15,080 nt of DNA from positions 1 through 15,080 of the forward strand of contig JAGQIT010000322.1 of the NCBI GenBank assembly GCA_020431135.1, written 5' to 3'. Origin of the DNA: Myxococcales bacterium (GTDB lineage: Bacteria > Myxococcota_A > Polyangia > Nannocystales > Nannocystaceae). Positions 1-7,501 of this stretch are shown in pieces. Numbering within the stretch: the stretch's first letter is position 1; each line of letters opens with the position of its first letter. The notes beneath the pieces are model-generated. The model did no database searches and was not told the origin of the DNA. It worked only from the letters and a program-made list of their open reading frames with translations. Both the position numbers and the translations under genes were made by a program.

Positions 1-1831
1 CGCCGGGGTAGGCGTAGGAGGTCGCGCCCGAGTAGCCGAGGCCGACGATGCCGAAGGGATCGGCGCTCTTGGCCAGGTGACCGCCCTCGCTGATCTTCAC
101 GTCGGCGACCTCGAAGCCGCCGACCGTGTAGTAGCCGTTGACCGTGTTGCCGTCGATCGTCACGTCGGCGGCGCCGACCGGGCGGATGATCTGGGCGTAG
201 TGGTTCGGGTAGTCGGTGCCGGTGACGAAGGCGTAGCTGTTGAGGAACTGCTCGACCGGGACCATCTGGTACATCGACGGGTCGCCTGTGCCGGCGCCCG
301 AGTTCTGGCTCTCGAGGTACTGGACCGGGAGGAAGGGCCCGTCCGCCTCGAAGATGAAGGCGGTGCCGTTGCTGACCACGAGGTCCTTCCACTCGCCCTT
401 GTTCAGGGTGACGGGGGTGCCGGGCTGGGCCGGCGTCGTGGTCACGGTGACGCCGTCATCGCCGCCGAAGATCCGCCAGTGGTGGTCCTCGGTGCCGCGC
501 TTCGGCGACGGCGCGCCGACGTACTTCTTCCCCCAGTAGTCGAGCGGGAGCATCTGCTCCTCGATGTGATCGCAGAAGGTCACGCCCGCCGGGACGTTGA
601 CGCACTCGACCGCGGCGACGACCCAGATCGGCTTGTCGGCGGTGACGAAGCTCCCCGAGAGGTCGGTGCTGTTGCCGGCGCGGACCTGGAGCGTGTCGTG
701 GCGGTTGAGCGTCGCCGAGCCGGTCTGGCCGGCGGTGACGGCGTTGACCCCGGTCCCCGAGATCGTGTTCGCGGTCGGCGTCCACTCGACGGTGGTGTCG
801 TCCTCGACGGCGATGACGTTGAAGTAGTTGGCGTAGCCGCTGAGGCTCGCCTTGTAGGACGCGAGGATGTAGTTCTGCTTGAGCGCGTGCTCGGGGAGGA
901 GCATCGACGCGTCGTTGGTGAAGTCCTGGCCGATCGGCGAGTGCTGGTAGGCGATGATCGGGATGTCGCTCTCGACGCGGTACGAGCCGCCCTGGCGCAG
1001 GCGCGAGACCTTGTCCATCGGCTGGTTGGGCATCAGGAAGACGTGGGTCTGGCCGGGGCCGAGGTTGACCGGGCCGCCCTGGGTCTGCTCGTTGTTCGAG
1101 TTGTTCGGCGTGAAGTAGAGCTGGACGGTCGCGGTCTTGGTCTCCGACGTGTTGCCGACGACGAGCGAGTCGCCCGCCGGGTCGTTGTCGAAGTTGTCCA
1201 TGCGGTTGCCGAAGAACGAGCAGCCGATCGAGCTCGGGGTGTTCTGGATCAGGTCGCACAGCGGCACGCACTCGCCGGCGAGGCAGCCCTCGGTGTTGCC
1301 GCAGGCCTGCGGGTCGCCGAAGTCCATGCCGTCGTCGTTGCAGACGACGTAGTTCTCGTCGTCCTGGCACTGCTTCGTCCCCGGGTTGCACAGGAGGTCG
1401 ATGCACTGGCCGTCGAGGCAGGTCTGGCCGCCCTGGCAGGGCATGACCTCGTAGGTCAGGCAGTCGGCGGCGCAGACGACCATGCCCTCGTCCTGACACT
1501 CGCCGATCGCCTCGCCCGGCTCGCAGATGCACACGTCGGTGTCGCTCGTCGTCGTCGTCGTCATCACGCCGGTGGTCTCGCCGGTCGTGGTCGTCGTCGG
1601 GTCCGTGGTGGTCGAGGTGGTCGAGGTCGTCTCGCCCATCGTCGCCGTCCCGGAGGCGTCGGTCGTCGAGGTCGAGGTCCCGGAGGTCGTGGTGGTCCCG
1701 GAGGAGGTCGTGCTGGAGGTCGCGTCGGTCGTCGTGCCCGCGGTGTCGGTGGTGGCGGTGACGTCGTCGCCGTTGCAGGCGACGAGGGAGGCGGCGGCGA
1801 GGCCGCACATCAGCAAAGAGGAGCGCTTCAT
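1..1831 (-). CDS. Secreted lipoprotein with Thr-rich linker and IgGFc-binding-like domain, copy A (3' end off window)
   Basis: Reading leftward from the ATG at 1831 the frame stays open to base 1 (610 codons). Its partner at 1971-3917 suggests only about ten residues are missing. The N-terminus has a basic start (MKR), a hydrophobic stretch and a lipobox LVAC with the lipidated Cys at residue 20. Residues about 25-100 are almost pure Thr/Ser with Asp and Gly, a flexible extracellular linker. Residues about 102-220 are Cys-rich (CICEPGE, CDLIQNTPSSIGC). The remainder resembles the N-terminal domain of IgGFc-binding/FCGBP-like proteins, with SDIPIIAYQHSPIG, ASMLLPEHAL, YFNVIAVEDDT and EEQMLPLDYWGKKYVG. 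It is probably a surface-exposed lipoprotein; the ligand is unknown and IgG binding should not be assumed. The gene lies 139 bp downstream of its paralog, with a terminator-like palindrome between them. Lipoprotein call strong; function unknown. Confidence 0.88.
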   Translation of the reverse strand, partial: MKRSSLLMCGLAAASLVACNGDDVTATTDTAGTTTDATSSTTSSGTTTTSGTSTSTTDASGTATMGETTSTTSTTTDPTTTTTGETTGVMTTTTTSDTDVCICEPGEAIGECQDEGMVVCAADCLTYEVMPCQGGQTCLDGQCIDLLCNPGTKQCQDDENYVVCNDDGMDFGDPQACGNTEGCLAGECVPLCDLIQNTPSSIGCSFFGNRMDNFDNDPAGDSLVVGNTSETKTATVQLYFTPNNSNNEQTQGGPVNLGPGQTHVFLMPNQPMDKVSRLRQGGSYRVESDIPIIAYQHSPIGQDFTNDASMLLPEHALKQNYILASYKASLSGYANYFNVIAVEDDTTVEWTPTANTISGTGVNAVTAGQTGSATLNRHDTLQVRAGNSTDLSGSFVTADKPIWVVAAVECVNVPAGVTFCDHIEEQMLPLDYWGKKYVGAPSPKRGTEDHHWRIFGGDDGVTVTTTPAQPGTPVTLNKGEWKDLVVSNGTAFIFEADGPFLPVQYLESQNSGAGTGDPSMYQMVPVEQFLNSYAFVTGTDYPNHYAQIIRPVGAADVTIDGNTVNGYYTVGGFEVADVKISEGGHLAKSADPFGIVGLGYSGATSYAYPG

Positions 1832-1924
1832 GCCCGGACCGTAGGTCGAAATCGCGCGCCGCCACAACCGCCAATCGCCGCCGCCGGAGGTGAGGTCGCG
1901 CAGAACGACGCCGAGAACGGCGAA

Positions 1925-1946
1925 GGCCGACCCCGCGGGGTCGGCC
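1925..1946 (-). terminator. GC-palindrome, probable terminator between the two paralogs
   Basis: This is a perfect 22-bp inverted repeat (GGCCGACCCC-GC-GGGGTCGGCC). It folds as a 9-bp stem with a 4-base loop and starts 25 bases past the stop of the lipoprotein gene ending at 1971. On the minus strand TTCGCCGTTCTC follows, so the U-tract is poor. Termination of the upstream paralog is the likely role; bidirectional or attenuating action is possible. Confidence 0.6.
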
Positions 1947-1970
1947 CTCGTCGCAGGCTCGCGCCGCAGC

Positions 1971-3917
1971 TTACTGCGGGTTGATGACCTTGAGGCGGAG
2001 GCCGCCCGGGTACGCGTAGGAGGTCGCGTTCGAGTAGCCGACCGAGACGATGCCGAAGGGATCAGCGCTCTCGGCGTAGTGCGAGCCGACGTTGATCTTC
2101 CAGTCCGCGACCTCGTAGGCGCCGACCGTGTAGTAGCCGGTGACGGTCTGGCCGTCGACGGTGACGTCGGCGCCGCCGGCCTGGCGGATGATCTGGGCGT
2201 AGTTCAGCGGGTAGTTGCCGGTGCCGGTGGCGAAGGCGTAGCTGCTGAGGAACTGCTCGACCGGGATCATCTGGTACATCGCCGGGTCGCCGGTGCCCGC
2301 GCCGCAGGTCTGGCTCTCGAGGTACTGGACCGGGAGGAACGGCTTGTCGCTCTTGAAGACGAACGACGTGTTGTTCGGGATCTGGATGTCCTTGTAGTCG
2401 CCGGGGTTGGCGAGGACGATCGGCGTCCCGGGCTGCGCCGGCTCCGTCGTGACCGTGGTGTTGGCCTCAGCGGCGTAGACGCGCCAGTGGTGCTTCTCGT
2501 TGCCGCGGTCCGGCGAGTGGGCGCCGACGTACTCCTTACCCCAGTAGTCGAGCGGCAGGATCTGCTCCTCGACGTGGTCGCAGTAGAGGCAGCTGCTGTT
2601 CGGGACGTTGGTGCACTCGGTCGCGCCGACGACCCAGACGGGCTTGTCGGCCTTGACCAGGGTGCCCGAGATGTCCTGGCCGTTGGCGACGCGGACCTGC
2701 AGGGTGTCGAAGCGGTTCATCATCACCGACCCGGTCTGGCCGCCGTTGACCGCCGGGACGCCGCTGCCGGCGAGGGTGTTGATCTTCGGCGTCCAGTCGA
2801 CCTTGGTGCCGTCCTCGACGGCGATGACGTTGAAGTAGCTCGGGTAGCCGCTGAGGGCGTCGACCCACGACGAGACGACGTAGTTCTGCTTGAGCGCGTA
2901 CTCCGGGAGGAGCATCGACGCGTCGTTGGTGTAGACCTGGCCGATCGGCGAGTGCTGGTAGGCGATGACCGGGATGTCGCTCGAGACCCGGTAGGCGCCG
3001 CCGATGCGCAGCTGCGAGACCGACTCGGGCGGCGGGTTGGTCAGCGTGAAGGTGTGGGTGCCGCCCGGCGGGATCGCCACCGGCGCGCCCTGGGCCGCCT
3101 CGTTGTTCTGGCCGTTGGCGACGAAGTAGAGCTGGACGTTGGCGGTCTTGTCCGCCGAGGTGTTGCCGACGACGACGGAGTCGTTGTTGTTGGCGTAGTA
3201 GTTGTCCATCCGGTTGGCGATGAACGAGCAGCCGATCGAGCTCGGCGAGTTCTGGATGAGGTCGCAGAGCTGGAGGCACTCGCCGTTGTAGCAGCCCTCG
3301 GTGCCGCCGCAGGGGACCGGATCGTCGAAGGCCATGCCGTCGCCGGCGCAGGCCTGGGTGTTGTTGTCGTCGAAGCAGTAGGTCTGGTTGGGGACGCAGA
3401 GGAGGTCGATGCACGCGCCGTCCTGACAGGTCGAGCCGACGCCGCAGGGCTGCGGCAGCCACTCGAGGCAGTCGTCGGCGCAGACCTGCTGGTCGCCGTC
3501 GAGGCACTCGTCGCTGATATCGCCGGGCTGGCACAGGCAGTCGGGGCCGGTGGTGCCGGTCGTCGGATCCTCGGTCGTCGTCACGGGCTCCGTCGTCGAG
3601 CCGGTCGTCGGATCCGTGGTCGTGTCGGTGGTCGTCGGGTTCGTCGTCGACGTCTCGGAGGTCGTCGTCGTCGTCCCGGTCTCGCCCATCGTCGCGGTGC
3701 CCGAGTTGTCCGTGGTGGTCGAGTTGGTGGTCGAGGTCGTCGTCGAGTCGGTGGTCGAGTCCGTCGTCGACGCCGTCACCGTGCCCGTCGACGACGCGGT
3801 GTCCGAAGCGGTGGACACTGTGTCATCCCCGCTGCACCCGGCGAGGAGCAGGGCGAGCGCCGACGAGAGACCGAGGGTCTTAGAAAAGGTGCTAGAGGAG
3901 AAGAATTCAGCGTCCAT
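1971..3917 (-). CDS. Secreted lipoprotein with Thr-rich linker and IgGFc-binding-like domain, copy B
   Basis: The frame is open further upstream to 4049, but the internal ATG at 3917 puts a lipobox at the right place: a hydrophobic run ending LLAGC, lipidated Cys 28, giving 648 residues. Residues about 33-125 are a Thr/Ser linker carrying SGTATMGET, a motif also present in copy A. Residues 127-230 hold about 15 cysteines (CLCQPGD, CQDGAC, CFDD, CYNGEC). Residues 231-648 form the IgGFc-binding-like domain: SSDIPVIAYQHSPIG 312-326, ASMLLP 333-338, YFNVIAVEDG 361-370 and PLDYWG 455-460. The protein ends in LKVINPQ. The first residues (MDAEFF) are acidic, unusual for a signal peptide, and no clear Shine-Dalgarno precedes the ATG, so the exact start is less sure than the gene. 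A cell-surface role is inferred; the ligand is unknown. Confidence 0.9.
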   Translation of the reverse strand: MDAEFFSSSTFSKTLGLSSALALLLAGCSGDDTVSTASDTASSTGTVTASTTDSTTDSTTTSTTNSTTTDNSGTATMGETGTTTTTSETSTTNPTTTDTTTDPTTGSTTEPVTTTEDPTTGTTGPDCLCQPGDISDECLDGDQQVCADDCLEWLPQPCGVGSTCQDGACIDLLCVPNQTYCFDDNNTQACAGDGMAFDDPVPCGGTEGCYNGECLQLCDLIQNSPSSIGCSFIANRMDNYYANNNDSVVVGNTSADKTANVQLYFVANGQNNEAAQGAPVAIPPGGTHTFTLTNPPPESVSQLRIGGAYRVSSDIPVIAYQHSPIGQVYTNDASMLLPEYALKQNYVVSSWVDALSGYPSYFNVIAVEDGTKVDWTPKINTLAGSGVPAVNGGQTGSVMMNRFDTLQVRVANGQDISGTLVKADKPVWVVGATECTNVPNSSCLYCDHVEEQILPLDYWGKEYVGAHSPDRGNEKHHWRVYAAEANTTVTTEPAQPGTPIVLANPGDYKDIQIPNNTSFVFKSDKPFLPVQYLESQTCGAGTGDPAMYQMIPVEQFLSSYAFATGTGNYPLNYAQIIRQAGGADVTVDGQTVTGYYTVGAYEVADWKINVGSHYAESADPFGIVSVGYSNATSYAYPGGLRLKVINPQ

Positions 3918-4100
3918 TGGGCATATGGCACCAAATCGCCAGGAGATGCTCAAGTCAGAATTGCTCGAGCGGGTGAGCGCCTGCGCGAGTCGGCCGGCTG
4001 GCTTCGGCCGCTGCGGCCTCCCCAGATGGGGAGCCTCGGGCGCGCGCACGTGACCGCGTCTGGGTGTTTGTGCGGGTGCTTCGAGCGGCGCCTGGCAGGG

Positions 4101-4976
4101 TTATCCCTCGCTCGCACGTCGTCGGGCGCGACGTTCGGCTTGGCGGTGCGCGCCGCGGCGCGCGAGGCGGCCGCGGAGAAGCTGCATGCTCATCGGAAAG
4201 AGCCCGGCGAGGCGAGCCACCAGCGCCCGTCGGCGGGGCATCGCTACCTCTAGTTTGCGGCTGTCGAGGGCGCGGAGGATCGCCGCGACGACCTGCGCGG
4301 TCGTCAGCGGTCGCGCGCCGGAGAAGGTCAGCGCCGCCTCCTCGTGATCGACCTGGAGCTCGAGCATCGGCGTCTCGACGGCGTCGGGGCAGATCGTCGT
4401 CACGGCGACGCCGAATTCGCGGAGCTCGGCGGCGGCGGCGAGCGAGAGCCCGCGGACGGCGTGCTTCGTCGCCGAGTAGATCGCGATCCCTGGGATCGGC
4501 GCGATGCCTGCGAGCGACGCGACGTTGATGATGTGACCGCGGCGACGCTCGCTCATGTGGCGCGCCGCGACGGCGGTCCCGTAGGCGACGCCGCGGAGGT
4601 TGACGTCGATGTGGCGGTCGAGCTCGTTGAGGGGGAGCGAGCGCAGCCAGCCCGGGCGGAGGTAGCCGGCGACGTTGACGTGGACGTCGATCGCGCCGAG
4701 GCGCTCGATCGCGGCCGCGTAGCTCGACTCCCAGGCGGCGGCGTCGCGGACGTCGAGGGGCGCGCAGGCGCTGCGGTCGCTCGGCCAGGCGCGGGCGTGC
4801 TCGCGGAGGCGCTCGATCGCCACGTCGGTCGCCCAGATCCGGTGTCCTGCGGCGACGAGGGCGTCGGCGAGGTCGCGGCCGATGCCGCTTGCGCAGCCGG
4901 TGAGGAAGACGTTGAGGGGGGCGTCGGCGGCGGGCACGAAGGTCACTTTACTCGCCCGGGGAGGGCGTGACACCAT
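4101..4976 (-). CDS. Classical short-chain dehydrogenase/reductase (SDR)
   Basis: This is a 291-residue NAD(P)-dependent oxidoreductase with the full classical SDR set: cofactor motif TGCASGIG at 26-33, Asp 51 after beta-2, LDV at 74-76, NVAG at 101-104, Asn 126, Ser 154 in INVASLAG, and the catalytic pair Tyr 167/Lys 171 in YSATK. PDAVETPM follows at 198-204. The C-terminus has a hydrophobic LAGLFPMSMQLL segment and then a run of arginines, a possible membrane-contact tail. The substrate cannot be read from sequence. The ATG at 4976 lies only 6 bp from the divergent gene at 4983. A GTG at 4946 (residue 11) would leave 36 bp for regulatory sequence and still precede the nucleotide-binding motif, so it is a credible alternative start. 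The frame is open up to 5141, but that part overlaps the opposite gene. Stop is TAA at 4101-4103. Confidence 0.9.
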   Translation of the reverse strand: MVSRPPRASKVTFVPAADAPLNVFLTGCASGIGRDLADALVAAGHRIWATDVAIERLREHARAWPSDRSACAPLDVRDAAAWESSYAAAIERLGAIDVHVNVAGYLRPGWLRSLPLNELDRHIDVNLRGVAYGTAVAARHMSERRRGHIINVASLAGIAPIPGIAIYSATKHAVRGLSLAAAAELREFGVAVTTICPDAVETPMLELQVDHEEAALTFSGARPLTTAQVVAAILRALDSRKLEVAMPRRRALVARLAGLFPMSMQLLRGRLARRGAHRQAERRARRRASEG

Positions 4977-4982
4977 CGCGTC

Positions 4983-5279
4983 ATGAAGCGGATCTTCGGC
5001 TACCTGCTGCTCATCATCAGCGGGTTCATCGCCTACCAGAGCTACCTGAACTCGCAGCCGAGCCCGGAGATCGAGGCGATGTCCAAGGCCAAGGCGTGCG
5101 CCGAGGCCGAGGGCTGCGAGATCAAGGGCGACCGACCACATGTCCTTCAGACCAGCATCACGGCGCGCCGCTACCAGTGGGAGACGAGCGGCGGGTCGAT
5201 GGTCGTGACCTGCGAGCGCGAGTACCTGTGGTTCGGCGAGTGGTCGTGCTCCGGGGCGCCGGGGCAGCTCGCGTACTAG
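4983..5279 (+). CDS. Small membrane-anchored protein with four cysteines, unknown function
   Basis: This is a 98-residue protein that I do not recognise. Residues 1-20 (MKR, then a hydrophobic run LLLIISGFIAY) form a signal anchor or uncleaved signal peptide. The rest is polar and probably periplasmic, with Cys 39, 45, 77 and 89, an even number that suggests two disulfides. The C-terminal part is aromatic-rich (EREYLWFGEWSCSG) and looks like a small beta-structured domain. The ATG matches the start of a clear signal sequence. A GGGGAGGG run sits about 17 bases upstream, too far to be an ideal ribosome site. It is divergent from the dehydrogenase at 4101-4976, with nearly touching 5' ends. That it is a gene rests on its sensible export signal and composition; no family evidence. 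Confidence 0.68.
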   Translation: MKRIFGYLLLIISGFIAYQSYLNSQPSPEIEAMSKAKACAEAEGCEIKGDRPHVLQTSITARRYQWETSGGSMVVTCEREYLWFGEWSCSGAPGQLAY

Positions 5280-5809
5280 CGCCGCGGCTCGCTCTGCGGC
5301 GGGCGCGGAGGTCGGCCTAGGTTCGCCCTCACGGGGACGCGCAGCGAGTTCTGCGCGAGGCCCGGATGACGGGCAGGCACCACGAGGTGCCCGCCTGCGA
5401 GACGCGAACGAGCGAGGCGAGCTCCGACTTCGAGGGGCGCCGGCTCGACGGTCGCCTCACAGGGCGCGCAACGGGTTCCCTGCGAGGAGGGGGTCACGAA
5501 GCGTCGGCCTGCGAGTGAGACTGGCTGACTTGGAGGGCGCCGACCGGGCGGTCACCCTCGCAGGACGTGCAGCTCATTCTGAGGCGCTCGGGCGAGGCGA
5601 AGGCTGACTTCGAGAGGGGCGTCGGGTCGGCGCTCGTCCTAGGCTGGCCATGCCCATCGGCACGGGGCACGGGGCGAGGAGATGGAGGGGCGCGCAGCGG
5701 GTCTCGACGTCGCGATGCTTGAGCGCGCGTCGCTTCACGTTTCAGAGATGGTGTCTTAAGAGACATAAAATGCCGGGCGCACGAGCACGCCGAGCATCGA
5801 AGAATAAAA
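5280..5809. repeat. Non-coding stretch with degenerate 80-100 bp repeats
   Basis: I see no convincing gene here. Short frames at 5276-5497 and 5494-5766 (minus) are Arg/Pro/Ala-rich and lack export or domain features. Related blocks recur. GACTTCGAGGGG-like starts lie at 5426, 5527 (GACTTGGAGGG) and 5606 (GACTTCGAGAGG), spaced 101 and 79 bp. Blocks like CGCCTCACAGGGCGCGCA followed by CGGGTTC and TGCGAGG lie at about 5323, 5452 and 5552. Some blocks can fold (CGCAG-CGAGTT-CTGCG near 5340). A separate small hairpin, GGCACC-ACGA-GGTGCC, lies at 5376-5391. Confidence 0.45.
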
Positions 5810-5835
5810 AGGGGCCGCCCCTGCGGGCGACCCCT
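5804..5835 (-). terminator. Intrinsic terminator of the Cys-repeat lipoprotein gene
   Basis: On the minus strand, 37 bases past the stop at 5872, AGGGGTCGCCC-GCAG-GGGCGGCCCCT forms an 11-bp stem (one mismatch) with a 4-base loop. TTTTTATT follows directly. This is a textbook Rho-independent terminator and supports the orientation and end of the gene at 5872-7158. Confidence 0.9.
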
Positions 5836-5871
5836 CTTCGGCCTCGCTGCGCGAGGTCGTCGACGGCTAGA

Positions 5872-7158
5872 TCAGCCGCCACCGCCGACGGCGCCGCTGA
5901 TCTCGAGGCTGGCGCTGACGCTGCCCTGGAGCGAGCTGGTGGCGTCGCCGAGGACGGTGCCGACGTCGCCGAGGACGGCGAGCGCACAGCCGGCGCCGAT
6001 CGACGCCTTGAGGTCGCCGCTGGCCTTGACCTCCTCGATGCCGCCCTTGACGGCGACGTTGGCGGCGGCGCTGAGCTTGCCGATGCCCTTGATCAGGTAC
6101 TCGGCCTTGGCGGTCGCGCCGAGGAGGGCGCTGAACTGGCCCTTGAAGGTGTTGATCCACGCCTTGAACTCGGCCTGGCCCTGGGCGTCGCCCTCGAGCT
6201 GGGCGCTCCACTGCCATGCGATCTGGACCGACGGCGGGGTGCACTCGACGTTGGCCTCGGCCTTCGCCTCGACGGTCGCCTCGCACTCGGCCTTGACCTC
6301 GGGCGGCTTGACGGTGCCCTCGCACTTGCCCTCGCACTTGACGTCGGCCATCGCCGAGACGTCGCACTTGGCCTGAGCGCTGCCCTCGCAGCCGCCCATC
6401 GCCGGGGTGTACTCGCAGGAGCCCTCGCAGGAGCCCGAGCACGAGCCGCCAGCGGAGAGCTCACAGGAGCCCTCGCAGGTGCCCTCGCAGGCGCCGGCGC
6501 AGTTGCCCGAGGCGTCCTGGACCGAGCAGGTGCCGTTGCAGGTGCCGCGGCAGGTGCCGGTGCACTCGGCGGCGACCTCGAGGTTGCACTCGCCGGTGCA
6601 GGTGCCGGAGCACTCGAGGTTCGGCGCGGTGCCCTCGCACTTGAGGGTGCCCTCGGCCTCGCACATCGCGGCGACCTCGGCGTCGACGGCACAGGAGCCC
6701 TCGCAGCTCGCCTCGACCGAGCCGGGCTCGACGTCGACGTCGCACTCGGCGGCGGCCTGGGCCGCGATCTCGACCGACGCGGTGCACTGCGCGGGCTGGT
6801 ACTCGATCTTGAGGCCGCCGTCGACGGCGGCGGAGATCTTGCCCTCGATGGCGAGCTTGATGTCGGCAGCGGCGGCGCCCGGCTCGAGGCCGACGCCGAC
6901 GGCGATCGCGTCGAGCTCGGCGCGGATGCCAGCGGTCACGGCGTCGGCGGAGGCCTTGAAGTCGACGACGGCGCCGAAGAACGCGTCGATGCTGGCGACG
7001 CCCGAGATGCTCGCGTTGCCCTGGATGATGCCCTTCTCCGGGCAGACGAGGCCGCATTGCTCGGCGAGGTCATCGCAGCCCTGGAGGGCGGTCGCGCCGA
7101 AGCCCAGCGCGAGACCCGTCGCCATCAGTCCGTAAAACTTGGTGTTTGTCGTGTTCAT
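5872..7158 (-). CDS. Lipoprotein with four-residue-spaced cysteine repeats
   Basis: This is a 428-residue predicted lipoprotein: N-terminal MNTTNTK, a hydrophobic segment and lipobox LQGC with Cys 28 (Asp at +2). Residues 40-120 are Ala/Gly-rich and probably helical. Residues 125-306 hold 26 cysteines. In the core they are spaced exactly four apart: 183-187-191, 199-203-207-211, 220-224-228-232, 240-244-248. The runs are joined by steps of 8 or 9, and the unit is CxGTC/CxGSC. The C-terminal 100 residues are cysteine-poor apart from Cys 391, Ala-rich, and end in four glycines. An AGGAG at 7171-7175 lies 12 bases before the ATG. It is a single transcription unit closed by the terminator at 5804-5835. 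I know no named family with this pattern; a disulfide ladder in the cell envelope, or metal binding, are both inferences. Confidence 0.87.
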   Translation of the reverse strand: MNTTNTKFYGLMATGLALGFGATALQGCDDLAEQCGLVCPEKGIIQGNASISGVASIDAFFGAVVDFKASADAVTAGIRAELDAIAVGVGLEPGAAAADIKLAIEGKISAAVDGGLKIEYQPAQCTASVEIAAQAAAECDVDVEPGSVEASCEGSCAVDAEVAAMCEAEGTLKCEGTAPNLECSGTCTGECNLEVAAECTGTCRGTCNGTCSVQDASGNCAGACEGTCEGSCELSAGGSCSGSCEGSCEYTPAMGGCEGSAQAKCDVSAMADVKCEGKCEGTVKPPEVKAECEATVEAKAEANVECTPPSVQIAWQWSAQLEGDAQGQAEFKAWINTFKGQFSALLGATAKAEYLIKGIGKLSAAANVAVKGGIEEVKASGDLKASIGAGCALAVLGDVGTVLGDATSSLQGSVSASLEISGAVGGGG

Positions 7159-7501
7159 GTCGTTTCGCTGCTCCTAGTGGTCAAGCACCGTTGCAAACTT
7201 GTCGGGGTTCTCCACAGGGCCGGCGGGCCACGTTGATGGGGTGGAGCTGCGGGGGATGGTCCCACGGGCCCCGAGAGTTGGCAAAGGTTTTGGGAAGACC
7301 CGGGCGTGGGTGGTGACGGTCGCCACGACTAGATGCAAGAGCGCCTGCCCTAGAGCGAAGGTTAGCTATGCAAGGTTCGTTGGTGAGCATCGAGCACGCT
7401 CGAGGTGGTCCTTGGACTACGCGCGTCGGTAGATGTTCATCGCCTCGGTCACGCTCGTCTGCGCTCGCACACGCCGGCGCGCAGGCCACCCCTCTCGTAG
7501 C
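7159..7501. other. Intergenic region, no gene seen
   Basis: About 340 bases separate the nuclease-family gene (stop at 7502) from the lipoprotein start at 7158. The only long frame (7181-7489, minus) has no recognisable features. Present are a 17-bp dyad GTGGTGAC-G-GTCGCCAC at 7310-7326 (one mismatch) and a direct repeat AAGGTT at 7358 and 7372, with a third copy at 7284. These may be operator-like elements for the lipoprotein gene, but I cannot place a confident promoter. Confidence 0.35.

Noticed and set aside
456..1874. Minus-strand 472-residue open frame
   Set aside because: It is in a different frame from copy A and reads as His/Arg/Asp-rich noise; the true frame is continuous from 1831 to the window edge.
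4018..4033. CTCCCC-AGAT-GGGGAG hairpin as a terminator of the dehydrogenase gene
   Set aside because: The stem is only 6 bp with no U-tract on the minus strand, 68 bases past the stop; possible but not supported.
77..4253. Two very long plus-strand open frames (77-1984 and 1890-4253)
   Set aside because: They run antisense to the two lipoprotein genes and translate to Arg/Val/Asp/Ala-rich sequence without domains; GC-rich codon use keeps the opposite frame open. The minus strand has lipoboxes, ordered domains and paralogy.
5276..5766. Two short minus-strand frames resembling a Cys-containing protein
   Set aside because: They lie on the degenerate repeats and overlap each other by four bases. 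They have no signal or domain and are Arg/Pro-rich; a decayed gene cannot be excluded.
5650..7236. Plus-strand 528-residue open frame
   Set aside because: It is antisense to the cysteine-repeat lipoprotein, its composition is Ala/Gly/Asp/Arg only, and the strong minus-strand terminator supports the other strand.
7279..7294. Sigma54-like site TTGGCAAAGGTTTTGG
   Set aside because: It misses key consensus bases (GC at -12, C in TGGCAC) and points to the plus strand, where no gene follows.
7336..7382. tRNA-like string (AGAGCGCCTGCC ... AAGGTTCG)
   Set aside because: It recalls the D-loop and T-loop of tRNA-Ala, but the anticodon stem does not pair and no acceptor stem is found.
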